Of a DNA stretch of 64,000 nucleotides, positions 11,301-22,204 are shown in pieces. The translations under genes and the position numbers were made by a program. Every line of letters begins with the position of its first letter. Within the stretch, counting starts at the first letter, position 1. The stretch is taken from positions 7,778,852-7,842,851 of the forward strand of contig NW_024037049.1 in assembly GCF_015706575.1 (NCBI RefSeq). The letters run 5' to 3'. The notes below the pieces were generated by a model. It saw only the letters and a program-made list of their open reading frames with translations. It made no database searches and was not told the DNA's origin. The DNA is from Patiria miniata. Its lineage: Eukaryota > Echinodermata > Asteroidea > Valvatida > Asterinidae.

Positions 11301-11693
11301 TTTGATGCTTTGTCATTCAGGGCATGCGTGCTTCAAGCAAGATCCCGAGTAGCACTTAGTACGTGCGCTGTGATTGGTTCTTTTGTTGAGTCATCTGCAA
11401 TCTACACATCGGGAAGTTGCCAGTAAATGGACTCAATAGATGATGTACTCAGATTTTTTTCTAACAATTTATCGGCAAGTAATCAATAGAAAGGGGCACT
11501 TGCCTTCCTGAAATGTGTCGAAATTTACAAAGGCAGTTTTGGTTACTAAAATTGATAAAATGGAATTGGGTAACCATAATCAGTGGTCAGTTTCGGATAC
11601 CCCGGTACCCGGGTATCCGTCATGGCCTTACAAGCGGGCACTGCTTTCTTTTTCAGTGCTTATCCATAAATAAAAAATAATAATACTAATAAA

Positions 11694-12650
11694 CTAGACA
11701 TATGTTTGTGGACAAACATAGGGCTGTTTCGATAGCTTTTTGTGACATGTGACATGTGTTCCATCAACGAAGGATGTGTATTTCTGTTTATAATAAATGG
11801 TGGCATATAATATGTGATTCCATTCGCATAGGGCTTTGAATTATGACGTCACATGTCACGTGATGACGTCATGATGACGTCACATAAAGTTTCATCTATT
11901 ACTATAATATTATGGTAAAGAACAACTTAGCCAGAGCAAACATCGTTGAAAGCAAGTTCGCGTCTTTCACCAATTTAAATTACAAAGCACTTCCGGTTTC
12001 AACCAGAAGAAAGGGTCACGTGATTTATTTGCACATATTTCAAAAATGAAGACCCTCGATAATTCTATCAATTCCCGCAAAAATCATGTTCAGGTCTCGA
12101 CCACCTAATTTTTTTTTACCTATAACACATCCCGGTCTAGCCACATACCAAGTTTCAACCCAATCAGACTTACAGTTCTGTAGATATAGGACAACATAAT
12201 ATGCACATAAATTTTCAAAAATCAATGAAAAAATTTAGGTGATGACGTCATCATGATGTCATAGTCTTGGCATAATTTTTGTATGAGGGTCTTCCTTGGC
12301 TGTAACATTGATAACGATCCCAGATCGCCAAGTTATAGAAATGGTGGCTTGAAAACGTGTACAAAGTCAATGGGCTAACACGTGTACAAAGTTAACGGGC
12401 TAAACAAAAAAACACTGCAGAAACATTGCACCTTTGATTTTGTAATTTGCCTTTAAACTGAAACATTTTTATGAAATATTACTTGATATTCTGACCCTTA
12501 GGAATAGGTTAAATCGAATGACAGCGCGAAAAAAAATACGATTTATCTTTCCTTCTCATAGTGATTCTCGGCTGAAGTTCAGAACTACTCAGTAAGATAT
12601 CAGTGTTGTCTAGGAAAAGACTTGTGGAAAATCCCACTGCAGAAAAACTG
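11694..12650 (+). mobile_element. CRE-rich hairpin-capped repeat (left end present)
   Basis: Begins CTAGACATATG with the hairpin ATGTTTGTGGACAAACAT (11701-11718) and the tag GGCTGTTTCG. It continues with TGACGTCACATGTCACGTGATGACGTC-type sequence near 11840-11885 and the shared phrases CACTTCCGGTTTCAACC and CATCCCGGTCTAG. The part from about 12110 matches 22830-23400, which suggests a join between two members rather than one element. Confidence 0.6.
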
Positions 12651-12654
12651 CACC

Positions 12655-13495
12655 TTTAAATACGTAACATGGGGCTTTTCGGCATTATGATTTTTTATTA
12701 TACGTCCCTGACTATGCGCATGCATGAACATAAAATCTGTCAAAGTTAGCCGAAAATCAGCTAAAACAGTCACTGTGATGTGGACAGGATTTGACCTCGG
12801 CAACTCGTGCCCTGCAGGCTGACTGACATACGATGTACATGTATGTGCGTAACGTACGTGTATGTACATATAGACGTTCTGTGCATGTTTTAGAGCAAAG
12901 GTATTGTCAGCCTGAAGTTTTAAGCGTGCGCAGGGCATGTCCGAGTTCGCTTATTGCCTCGAAGCTTTAAAATGTTTTAGACCTACCTTTAAATCAACAA
13001 TTAAAGTAAAAACTAACATAAAAACTGCCATGGTTGATTTTTCAGGAATTTTCAAATGAAAAAGGGTCTTTTTATTATAACTTCCAGTCTGATGACGTCA
13101 TTCGCCTAAAACTTCGCACACGTCTTAAGTGGGTCAAGGTCATCATATAAACCAATATTTAAGCGATTCCGACAAACTTCGCCACAGACATCTATTCAAA
13201 ATACATTTTTGCTAATTTTCAACCTGTCGCTAGAGGGCGCTCAAAGATTGCATGACGTCATTGGTAGATGATTTGAAGAATACTTTTATCCAAAAGACTA
13301 ACACTGTTAAAAGCAAGTTCATATCTATTACCATTTTTAAATAATAAGCCACTTCCGGTTTTAGCCTTTTTCGACCGGAAGCAAGGGTCACGTGATTTCA
13401 CGCACACTGAATGAAATGAAGACCTCAACCTACTCTACCACTTGCCGGTAACAGAATGCTGCTGACGCGTACGGTTGATTTCTTATGCATTTTTA
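12655..13495. repeat. Left arm of a large palindrome
   Basis: About 840 bp whose reverse complement recurs at 16400-17250 and, in part, at 14028-14490. A direct copy lies at 23420-24253. Landmarks: GGGCTTTTCGGCATTATG, CATGCATGAACATAAAATCT, GTGATGTGGACAGGATTTGA, CTGTCGCTAGAGGGCGCTC, GCACACGTCTTAAGTGGGTC and a terminal GACGCGTACGGTTGATTTCT. It carries ETS-like CACTTCCGG, E-box CACGTGA and CRE TGACGTCA words. Confidence 0.8.
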
Positions 13496-13577
13496 GCTGT
13501 TCCCAATTTCAATTGGGAACAGCTCTTGTTTTCGTTAAAGTTTTTAGCTGTTCCCAATTTCAATTGGGAACAGCTCT
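13496..13577. repeat. Two tandem copies of a perfect hairpin
   Basis: AGCTGTTCCCAATTTC followed by AATTGGGAACAGCT, then CTTGTTTTCGTTAAAG, then the same unit again (13496-13525 and 13547-13577). The half-word TTGGGAACAGCT also occurs at about 15934 and 17303, next to the other copies of this repeat. It looks like another version of the 3' cap hairpins. A long T tract (13591-13633) follows. Confidence 0.8.
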
Positions 13578-13602
13578 TGTTTTCGTTAAAGTTTTTTTTT
13601 TT

Positions 13603-13609
<7 letters not shown>

Positions 13610-13633
<24 letters not shown>

Positions 13634-14520
13634 CTTTTTCCACTTTTCCCATAGGTTTTGTACACGTTTTTATTCTACAAGCCACTTTGGCAATTATTTC
13701 AAATCCGATCAACTTTAAACTCAGCATAGTTATTAACCATCATCTGAGGATGTATGCCGAAACTTTTCGTCATGCTGACGTCATCACGTGATTTATTATA
13801 GAATTTTGAATATTTAATTTTTCCCATAGACTTTGTACACAGAAATTTAAAAAAAAATGTCAATTTTCAGAGGGCATTTTCGACTCTTTGCCAGTTATTC
13901 ATTTACACCAATCTTTGTCCAAGCAAAGACCCTAATTCAAACAACATTGTGTAATGATGACGTCATGATGACGTCATCCGTTGTTTATTTATAGGCAATT
14001 AAATTGTGACAATTTTAATATTTAAAAATGCATAAGAAATCAACCGTACGCGTCCGCAGCATTCTGTTGCCGGCAAGTGGTAGAATAGGTTAAGGTCTTT
14101 ATTTTATTCAGTGTGCGTGAAATCACGTGACCTTTGCTTCCGGTCGAAAAAGGCCAAAACCGGAAGTGGCTTATTATTTAAAAGTGGTAATAGATATGAA
14201 CTTGCTTTCAACGGTGTTAGTCTCTTGACTGATAGTATTCTTCAAATCATCTACCGATGACGTCATGCAATCTTCGAGCGCCCTCTAGCGACAGGTTGAA
14301 AATTTTCAAAAATGTATTTTGAATAGATGTCTGTGGCGAAGTTTGTCGGAATCCCCTAAATATTGGTGTATATGATGACCTTGACCCACTTAAGACGTGT
14401 GCAAAGTTTTAGGCGTATGACGTCATCAGACCGGAAGTTATAATGAAAAGACCTTTTTTCCTTAGAAAATTCCTGAAAAATCAATCCGTACAGATATAAT
14501 CTTGAATCGCCCATTAAATG
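13610..14520. repeat. Long direct repeat, copy 1 (copy 2 at 16010-16880)
   Basis: From the T-rich tract followed by CCACTTTTCCCATAGGTTTT to the phrase ATTCCTGAAAAATCAA, about 900 bp recur at 16010-16880 in the same orientation with few differences, 2.4 kb apart. The copy contains the right arm that pairs with 12655-13495, so the region is both palindromic and directly duplicated. Confidence 0.8.
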
Positions 14521-15045
14521 ATAGCATAAACATTTGCCTCAACAGTGCCAAGTTCCCAGCTTGTCAAATTGTTCACACAGTTGACGCGACGTCGGCAAAA
14601 AATACCCTTGCCCAAGTTGCGGTAGAGAGCTTTAAAACATGCGCAGGACTTCCACAATGTGTATAGCACGTACACGTGGCTTTGAAACGTCGTTCAATGT
14701 ACATTACGTCCCTTCATTCTCGCCAAAAGAGGGCAGTACATAACTTTAACGGTTGTACTTAAGGCACAGAGCCTTAAGTTTTATGGGATCAAAATAAGGA
14801 CAGCTGCGCGTCACCAAAAAAATATAACGGCACACCGTATAAAGTGAATGGCGCCCCCATTCGCCTATCAGTAGACTTGTCTCAGTGATTTTTGTTCTGC
14901 TTTAGGGGAAGTTGGACACATGCATTTTCAAATATATATCACACGTTTTTATTCTACAAGCCACTTTGGGAACTATTTTAAATCTGATCAACTTTAAACT
15001 CAGCATAGTCATTAACCATCATCTGAAGATGTATGCCGAAACTTT
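14521..15045. other. Spacer within the duplicated repeat block
   Basis: Mostly sequence not seen elsewhere in the window. From about 14940 to 15070 it rejoins the repeat phrase ACGTTTTTATTCTACAAG and ATGTATGCCGAAACTTTTCG. No coding potential. Confidence 0.4.
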
Positions 15046-15097
15046 TCGTCATCGTGACGTCATCAGGGGTCACGTGACATCTATTTATAGATTCAAT

Positions 15098-15850
15098 TTT
15101 TACAGCCTTATAACTATAGAACTATTTGACCAATTGATCTCAAATTTGGTAGTTATACAGACAGGGAAGTGTTATAAATGAAAATTGATATGTCAAGGTC
15201 ACGTGACCTTCACTTCCGGTTTTACCGGAAGTGGTTATTTTAGACCCCTATATCATATCTCATGAATTATTAATCTGATTGGGTTGAAACTTCACATTGA
15301 TACAAAGCTATATTGACAGATAATTATATTGCATTATTATTTATTCTCTGCACTTAATTATTGTCATGTTATGACGTCATGAATATTTAATGAGGCAATC
15401 TTTACAGTCCTATAACTATAGAACCATTTGACCGATTGATCTCTAACCTGGCAGGTATACAGACTGGGAAGTGTTACAGATAAATATTGGTATATCCGGG
15501 TCATGTGACCTCTACTTCCGGTGTTACCGGAAGTGTTAAATTAAGACCCTAATTATCATATCTAATGAATTAGAAATTTAATTGGGTTGACACCTTATAT
15601 TAGTATTAAGCAACATTAAAGGATAAATATGTAGCATTATTATTAATGGGCAGTTTAATGTTTTCATGTTATGACGTCATGAATATTTAATGAGGCAATC
15701 TTTATAGTCCTTTAACTATAAAACTATTCGACCGATTGATCTCAAACTTGGTAAATATATAGACAGGGAAGGGTTATAAATGAAAATGTATATGTCAAGG
15801 TTTCGTGACCTTTACTTCCGGTTTTTACCGGAAGTGCAATTATGTAAGAT
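15098..15850. repeat. Three tandem copies of a ~300-bp module with CRE, E-box and paired ETS words
   Basis: Starts near 15098, 15402 and 15702 share CCTATAACTATAGAACCATT, ACCGATTGATCTC and GGGAAGTGTTA. Each then has a GTCACGTGACC-like box (CACGTGACC, CATGTGACC, a degraded third) and an inverted pair of ETS-like sites, CTTCCGGTTTTACCGGAAG. Copies 2 and 3 are preceded by ATGACGTCATGAATATTTAA. The spacing and order of motifs is conserved although the linker bases differ. Confidence 0.8.
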
Positions 15851-16009
15851 AATAATTTCAATTTTAAAAGTTAGAGATTTTTGCAAAAATCATTACATTA
15901 TTTTCTATTATCCAATAGACAATCAAAAACAAGTTGGGAACAGCTCTGTGGTTGTTCAGTTACAACCACATCTAGTTTTTTTTCCTTTTTTTTTTTTTTT
16001 TTTTTTTTT

Positions 16010-16880
16010 TTTTCTTTTTCCACTTTTCCCATAGGTTTTGTACACGTTTTTATTCTACAAGGCACTTTGGCAATTATTTTAAATCCGATCAACTTTAAAC
16101 TCAGCATAGTTATTAAGCATCATCTGAGGATGTATGCCGAAACTTTTCGTCATGCTGACGTCATCACGTGATTTATTATAGAATTTTGAATATTTAATTT
16201 TTCCCATAGACTTTGTACACAGAAATTTAAAAAAAAATGTCGATTTTCAGAGGGCATTTTCGACTCTTTGCCAGTAATTCATTTACACCACTCTTTGTCC
16301 AAGCAAAGACCCTGATTCAAACAACTTTGTGTAATGATGACGTCATGATGACGTCATCCGGTGTTTATTTATAGGCAATTGAATAGTGACACTTTTAATA
16401 TTGAAAAAATGCATAAGAAATCAACCGTACGCGTCCGAAGCATTCTGTTGCCGGAAAGTGGTGGAGTAGGTTGAGATCTTTATTTTATTCAGTGTGCGTG
16501 CAATCACGTGACCCTTGCTTCCGGTCGAAAAAGGCCAAAACCGGAAGTAGCTTATTATTTGAAAGTGGTAATAGATATGAACTTGCTTTCAACGGTGTCA
16601 GTCTCTTGGCTGATAGTATTCTTTAAATCATCTACCGATGACGTCATGCAATCTTCGAGCGCCCTCTAGCGACAGGTTGAAAATTGTCAAAAATGTATTT
16701 TGAATAGATGTCTGTGGCGAAGTTTGTCAGAATCGCTTAAATATTGGTGTATATGATGACCTTGACCCACTTAAGACGTGTGCGAAGTTTTAGGTGTATG
16801 ACGTCATTAGACCGGAAGTTATAATGAAAAGACCCCTTTTCCTTAGAAAATTCCTGAAAAATCAACCATGGCAGTTTTTA
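16010..16880. repeat. Long direct repeat, copy 2
   Basis: Near-copy of 13610-14520. It ends in AAAATTCCTGAAAAATCAAC and continues into 16881-17270, the rest of the arm pairing with 12655-13000. Confidence 0.8.
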
Positions 16881-17270
16881 TATTAGTTTTTACTTTAATT
16901 GTCTATTGAAGGGTAAGTCTCAAACATTTCAAAGCTCTGAGGCAATACGCAAACTCGGACATGCCCTGCGCACGCTTAAAACTTCAGGTTGACAATACCT
17001 CTGCTTCAAAACATGCACAGGACAGGACGTCCACAATGTACATGTACATGTACATGCACGTACGTTGTACATATCGTATGTCAGTCAGCCCGCGCGCAGC
17101 GCACGTGTTGCTTAGGTCAAATCCTGTCCACAGTGACCGTTTTAGCCGATTTCCGGCTAACTTTGACAGATTTTATGTTCATGCATAGTCAGGGACGTAG
17201 TATTGACAAAAACAAATCATAATGCGGAAAAGCCCTATCTTCTGTTGCAAACAGACATAGATCTCTACTT
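16400..17270. repeat. Right arm of the large palindrome, ending in an inverted 5' cap
   Basis: Reverse complement of 12655-13495, extended to the right by an inverted cap: ATAATGCGGAAAAGCCCTAT followed by the hairpin TCTGTTGCAAACAGA (17242-17256). Read on the minus strand this is the same left end as at 6512-6543, so the right-hand element starts here and runs leftwards. Confidence 0.75.
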
Positions 17271-17336
17271 ATATGTCTATGGGTCCAACAGATAATCAAT
17301 ATTGGGAACAGCTCTGTGGTTGTTCACAACCACAAT

Positions 17337-17740
17337 TTCTAGTTAAATATTAAAAGTGTCACAATTTAGTTGCCTATAAATACACAACGGATGATGTCAT
17401 CATGACGTCATCATTACACAATGTTGTTTGAATTAGGGTCTTTGCTTGGACAAAGATTGGTGCAAATGAATTACTGGCAAAGAGTCAAAAATGCCCTTTG
17501 AAAATCGACAATTGTTTTTTTATTTCTGTGTACAAAGTCTATGGGAAAAATTAAATATTCAAAATTCTATAATAAATTAGTCGATGACATCACGATGATG
17601 TCAATGTTCGGCACACAACTTCAGATGCTGGTCTAAGTGTGTGCCGAGTATAAAGGCAATTGGATTGATTTTATTGCCCAAAGTGCCGGGGACAAAAAAA
17701 CGTGTACAAATGCAAAGGGCAAATGACTGAAAAATAAAAA
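17337..17740. repeat. CRE-rich repeat segment
   Basis: Matches 24250-24500 (phrases AAATATTAAAAGTGTCACAA, ATTAGGGTCTTTGCT, TACTGGCAAAGAGTC) and, inverted, 13800-14040. The part from 17600 recurs at 20140-20290 (CAGATGCTGGTCTAAGTGTG). It contains GATGACGTCATCATT-type sites. Confidence 0.7.
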
Positions 17741-17929
17741 TAAACAAGTCAGGTGTGTTTACAAACACAAATGCCCCGCAACCGTGACTGTTTCCATGAC
17801 ATAACACCACTCTAACATCAACTTACATGTACCTTGGTCAAATGGAACGTTCATTGACAGCATTAGTGTCTTCTGTAGGTTTTATATGAATTAATCCCTA
17901 ATCCCTATGATCTCAGATTAAATACAAGA

Positions 17930-18950
17930 TTTCTATTGTTTTAGCCACTGTGACCTTGACCCTTGACCTTTCGACCCCCAATGCGATAGGCTCCTTAGGA
18001 TTACCAAGGACAATCCACAAACCAAATTTGAAGTTCATATGTAAAGTATTTCTCAAGTTATCACGCTGACAAAATTTCTATTGTTTCAGCCACTGTGACC
18101 TTGACCCTTGACCTTTCGGCCCCAAATGCAATAGGCTTCTTAGGATTACCAAGAACAATACACAAACCAAATTTGAAATTCATATGTAAAGTATTTCTCA
18201 AGTTATCGCGCTGACAAAATTTCTTTTGTTTTAGCCACTGTGACCTTGACCCTTGACCTTTCGGCCCCAAATGCAATAGGCTTCTTAGGATTGCCAAGGA
18301 CAATCCACAAACCAAATTTGAAGTTCATATGTAAAGTATATCTCAAGTTATCGCGCTGACAACATTTCTTTTGTTTTAGCCACTGTGACCTTGACCCTTG
18401 ACCTTTCGGCCCCAAATGCAAAAGGCTTCTCAGGATTGCCAAGGACAATCCACAAACCAAATTTGAAGTTCATATGTAAAGTATTTCTCAAGTTATCGCG
18501 TTGACAAAACTTCTATTGTTTCAGCCACTGTGACCTTGACCCTTGACCTTTCGGCCCCAAATGCAATAGGCCTCTTAGGATTGCCAAGGACAATCCACAA
18601 ACCAAATTTGAAGTTCATATGTAAAGTATATCTCAAGTTATCGCGCTGACAAAATTTCTTTTGTTTTAGCCACTGTGACCTTGACCCTTGACCTTTCGGC
18701 CCCAAATGCAAAAGGCTTCTCAGGATTGCCAAGGACAATCCACAAACCAAATTTGAAGTTCATATGTAAAGTATTTCTCAAGTTATCGCGCTGACAAAAT
18801 TTCTATTGTTTCAGCCACTGTGACCTTGACCCTTGACCTTTCGGCCCCAAATGCAATAGGCCTCTTAGGATTACCAAGAACAATACACAGACCAAATTTG
18901 AAGTTCATACGTTAAGTATTTCTCAAGTTATCGTGCTGACAAGATTTGTC
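17930..18950 (+). repeat. Tandem array of seven ~145-bp monomers with nuclear-receptor half-sites
   Basis: The phrase CACTGTGACCTTGACCCTTG recurs near 17946, 18091, 18236, 18381, 18526, 18671 and 18816, a period of about 145 bp. Each monomer also has CAAATTTGAAGTTCATA(T/C)G and CTCAAGTTATCGCGCTGAC. Copies differ by only a few bases. TGACCTTGA is the complement of TCAAGGTCA, the extended half-site used by ERR/SF-1-type receptors, followed by further TTGACCT half-sites. Confidence 0.9.
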
Positions 18951-18952
18951 CG

Positions 18953-19015
18953 GACACACACACCCACACACCCACCCACCCACACACACACCCACACACC
19001 CACCCACCCACCCAC
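18953..19015. repeat. (ACACCC)-type microsatellite
   Basis: Runs of ACACACCCACACACCCACCC, directly after the last 145-bp monomer and before the 3' hairpin cap. Confidence 0.9.
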
Positions 19016-19070
19016 GGAAGGACAAGGCGGAAACAGTATGCCCCTTCGGCTTCGCCGCGGGGCATAAAAA

Positions 19071-20290
19071 CTAGACTTATGTTTGTTGACAAACACAGGG
19101 CTGTTTCGGTATTTTTTTGTGACATGTGACATGTAAAGTTTGAAGTACAAGTTCCATCCAGGAAGGATGTGTAGTTCTGTTGAAAATAACTGGTGGCATA
19201 TAATATGTGATTACATTCCCATAGGGCTTTGAATTATGACGTCACATGTGACGTAATGATCTCATGATGACGTCACATATTTTTGTTTGTAAATAACAAC
19301 TTAGCCATAGCATACATCGTTGAAAGCAAGTTCACATCTTTCACCAATTTTAAATTACAAGGCACTTCCGGTTTCAACCGGAAGGAAGGGTCTCGTGATT
19401 TTGCACATAATATATAAAAATTAAGACCCTGGATTATTCTATCCATTCCTGCAAACGTCAAGTTCAGGCCTCTCACGGTTGAATTTATATTGATTTTCAA
19501 AGATCTATTAATCTTTAACGTGACCTCACGTGACCCATGATGATGTAATCGTAACGTCACTTCAATTTTTATCTATAACTCATCCCGGTCTAGATACATA
19601 CCAACTTTCAACCCAATCGGACCTGTAGTTCAGGAGATATAGGCCTTCAAAATATGTTTATTTTATATGACGTCATATGCCATGTGATGACGTCATCATG
19701 ACGTCAAGTTAAATTTCATCTATAAGACATCCTGGTCTAGGTACATACCAAAGATCTTATAGCGCCGAAGGCGCAAGATGGGGAACTACATAGAAATTGC
19801 GAAATCGTCATGGACGCCATTCCAGTAAGCAAACCATTGTGAAAACCATTGTTTGCACAATGGTTTGCTTCGAGTAAGCAAACCATTGTGCAAACAATGG
19901 CTTGCACAATGGTTTGCTTGCTCGAATGGCGCCCATGGCGATTTAGCAATTTCTATGGAGTTCCCCATCTTGCGACTTCGGCGCTATAAGATCTTTGGTA
20001 CATACCAACTTTCAACCCAGTCGGACCTGTAGTTCTGGAGATATAGCCCAATCTGTCAGATCTAGCCGAATTCTGCTAGAAAATGGTCACAACAGAAAAA
20101 TCGCATATAATGTGACGTCACGTGACTCATGATGAAGTCACGATGATGTCAATGTTCGGGGCACATCTTCAGATGCTGGTCTAAGTGTGTGCTGAGTATA
20201 AAGGCAATCGGATTGATTTTAGTGCCCAAAGTGCCGGTGACAAAAATACATGTACAAATGCTATGGGCTTGGGCTGAAAAAGAAAAAAAA
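19071..20290 (+). mobile_element. CRE-rich hairpin-capped repeat, abutting the previous element
   Basis: Starts CTAGACTTATG with hairpin TGTTTGTTGACAAACA and the tag GGCTGTTTCGG, only a few bases after the 3' hairpin of the preceding element. The interior matches 11694-12120 (CACTTCCGGTTTCAACCGGA, CATCCCGGTCTAG, TGACGTCA words). It contains the palindromic element at 19748-19998. The right end is not clear; 20140-20290 matches 17600-17740. Confidence 0.6.
19748..19998. mobile_element. Palindromic MITE (251 bp) with 6-bp flanking repeat
   Basis: Ends are inverted copies reading CCAAAGATCTTATAGCGCCG, continuing through GCAAGATGGGGAACT. The core is made of AAGCAAACCATTGTG / CACAATGGTTTGCTT repeats. 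TACATA flanks both sides (19742-19747 and 19999-20004). The surrounding repeat gives the empty site: a sister copy near 19590 reads TACATACCAACTTTCAACCC uninterrupted. The superfamily is uncertain. Confidence 0.75.
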
Positions 20291-20294
20291 AAGG

Positions 20295-21740
20295 AAACTA
20301 GAGCTGTATGTCTGTGTGGCGGAAAAACGGGACCTGTCTCTATTCGTCTCAGAAACAGTCCACGATAGCGCTGCCACCAGGCGGAAAATTTTTAGGCCCT
20401 AAACCTCCGGAGTTCCGCCTCACCGGTTTAGTACTTCTTGATCTAAGACTAGGGTTCGCCGTCAAAATATATGACCAAGGTGAAAAGATAATAAGCAGGA
20501 CAAGGTCTTATTTTCCTAAGGACGGACTAAAAGAAAGTACTCTCTTCAGGCAATCATTAAATAGCACAACTCGAAGAACAGTAATTTAATTCAACTTCAA
20601 CAACAAATCTACAATATCAAGGATGAGCTGAATATACTTATTTATACTATAAGGAATAGCACTCTCTCTCTCCACTAGTCAACAATGTTATATTAAAATG
20701 GCTGAGTGCATTCAATAAAATATAGTACACTCTGTACTGGGGGGAATAATAGTTGACTCAAATTATTCCAGTAAACAGTGCTGAACTTAAAGGGCTAGGC
20801 AACCTCAATACCTACAAATAATATCACTAGTTAAAAATAAGTACCACTAGGCAATTCCGTCTGCCAGTGGAAATATGTATCACTAGGCAACTCCGTCTGC
20901 CAGTAGAAAATAAATAACTAGGCAACTCCGTCTGCCAGTAGAAAAATAAGTAACTAGGCAACTCCGTCTGCCAATAGAATATAAGTATCACTAGGCAATT
21001 ACGTCTGCCAGTAGATAATAAATATAACTAAACCTCCATCCAAGCCCTCTGACAGGTCAGCCAGTAGTTTCTTGAATATGTCAACAGCACTGGAAATAAT
21101 TCAAAGACTGCAATTATCTATCTTGCTCCTCCACTCCACTCCAATTATTAATAACTTACGAACTGTCCCAGCTCCTCAGCTCCTCCTTGGCTCCTCAAGC
21201 TCCTCCTCAGTTTCTCAAGCTCCTCCTCAATTTCCCAAGCTCCTCCTCAGTTTCGCACTTCTCCTTAGCTCCTCCTTGGCTTCTCCTCCGTTTTCAGACT
21301 CCACCCTATAAACTTCTCAATACTATCACACTTCCCTAGGCTCCTCCTCAGCTCCGCCTCAGCGATCAGCAGTACAAGACTCAACCCACAAGCAAAACTA
21401 ACCAACCAACCCCAAATCAACCAAAATCTGTCCTTTTTATACCATTGAACTGCGCGCCATACGCGCGGCGCTCCATACGCGCGGCGCTCCATACGCGTAG
21501 TAAATAAGCCACGCCCATAAGTTGGAAACTGGCAAAAATTACCATGCACAACAAAGTTTTCACTCACCTGAGAAATCCATAATTTATGCTGCAAATTCAT
21601 CAATCAAAATATACAATAATCTCCCCTTTCTACATTTTAAGTTAAACCTAAGACTTGGATCGGAAATGACTGAAGTACATCAAGAAAACCCAAGAATAAA
21701 GTTATTACCGAACGTAAACAAACCTAGTCCCATTCAGTAA
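20295..21740. other. Unassigned block with minisatellites
   Basis: Starts after an ACTAGAGCTGTATGTCTGTG phrase that may be a worn 5' cap. No recognisable gene. It contains a ~38-bp minisatellite (20843-21030), a CTCCTC-rich tract with repeated AAGCTCCTCCTCA words (21163-21300), and three copies of CGCTCCATACGCGCG-like sequence (21450-21502). The open frames here have low-complexity or unfamiliar products and I do not call them genes. Confidence 0.4.
20843..21030 (+). repeat. Minisatellite, ~38-bp unit
   Basis: At least five copies of ACTAGGCAACTCCGTCTGCC followed by AGTAGAAAATAAGTA, with small length and base changes between copies. Confidence 0.9.
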
Positions 21741-22200
21741 AATACAGTGACCTCGTCTCATAAATATTCATGAATGTCTTAGCAGACGAAAAGTACAAGA
21801 AATTCTGTAAATAATTCCTTATTCATAAATAATCTTCCAAAAACATACTTAGAGGACTGAACTAGATAAAAGTTATATAAAGGCAACTTTCTAGTGTGTT
21901 ATTCCTAAGTTTTAAAGACTAAATTAAGAAATAATCGTTTAAAACTACAGGCCAATCCGAAACAGTTTTAGAGGTCTAGAAGGCGGCCATCTTGAATTTA
22001 AGCAAACCCTATTTTTAGCGTACAAACACATGTGCGCTGCAGTAATGCATGGGAACAGCTGACATCGTGGTAAAATAGCGATAAATTATGCCTCTTAAAA
22101 CAATCATAACTTGGAGGAAACCTATTCTACATCTGTACATGGATGGAAGTTAATTTAGGGACATAAGGTGAGTCTAAAGAAAATGACTGGGGGCATTTTC
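21741..22200. other. AT-rich intron DNA, nothing recognised
   Basis: No repeat match within the window and no coding potential. Confidence 0.4.
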
Positions 22201-22204
22201 GTCA

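Larger units (their letters stand above)
17750..19070 (+). mobile_element. Hairpin-capped element carrying a 145-bp tandem array
   Basis: Left end: hairpin GTGTTTACAAACAC (17755-17768) followed by the tag ATGCCCCGC (17771-17779). Right end: TATGCCCC, a 14-base loop, GGGGCATA (19037-19066). The shared ATGCCCC tag at both ends matches the plan of the CRE-rich elements, although the interior differs. Inside are seven monomers and then an (ACACCC)-type microsatellite at 18953-19015. No gene; the open frames on the minus strand are products of the repeat period. Probably a non-autonomous Helentron/HINE-like element; inference. Confidence 0.6.

Noticed and set aside
13456-13791. Phe-rich plus-strand frame
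   Set aside because: Translation of duplicated hairpins and a T tract.
17930-18950. Several 85-codon minus-strand open frames with near-identical products (MVCGLSLAILRSLLHLGPKG...)
   Set aside because: They repeat with the 145-bp satellite period and have no independent coding signal; they are products of the tandem repeat.
17930-18950. CRISPR array
   Set aside because: The regular 145-bp period has no variable spacers between short identical repeats, and the genome is eukaryotic with introns.
20308-20589. 93-codon plus-strand frame in the unassigned block
   Set aside because: Non-repetitive and open, but no recognisable family, no splice-compatible partner and no second copy. It remains unproven and was not called a gene.
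21072-21311. Ser/Leu-rich plus-strand frame resembling a secreted peptide
   Set aside because: Produced by a CTCCTC-rich low-complexity tract.
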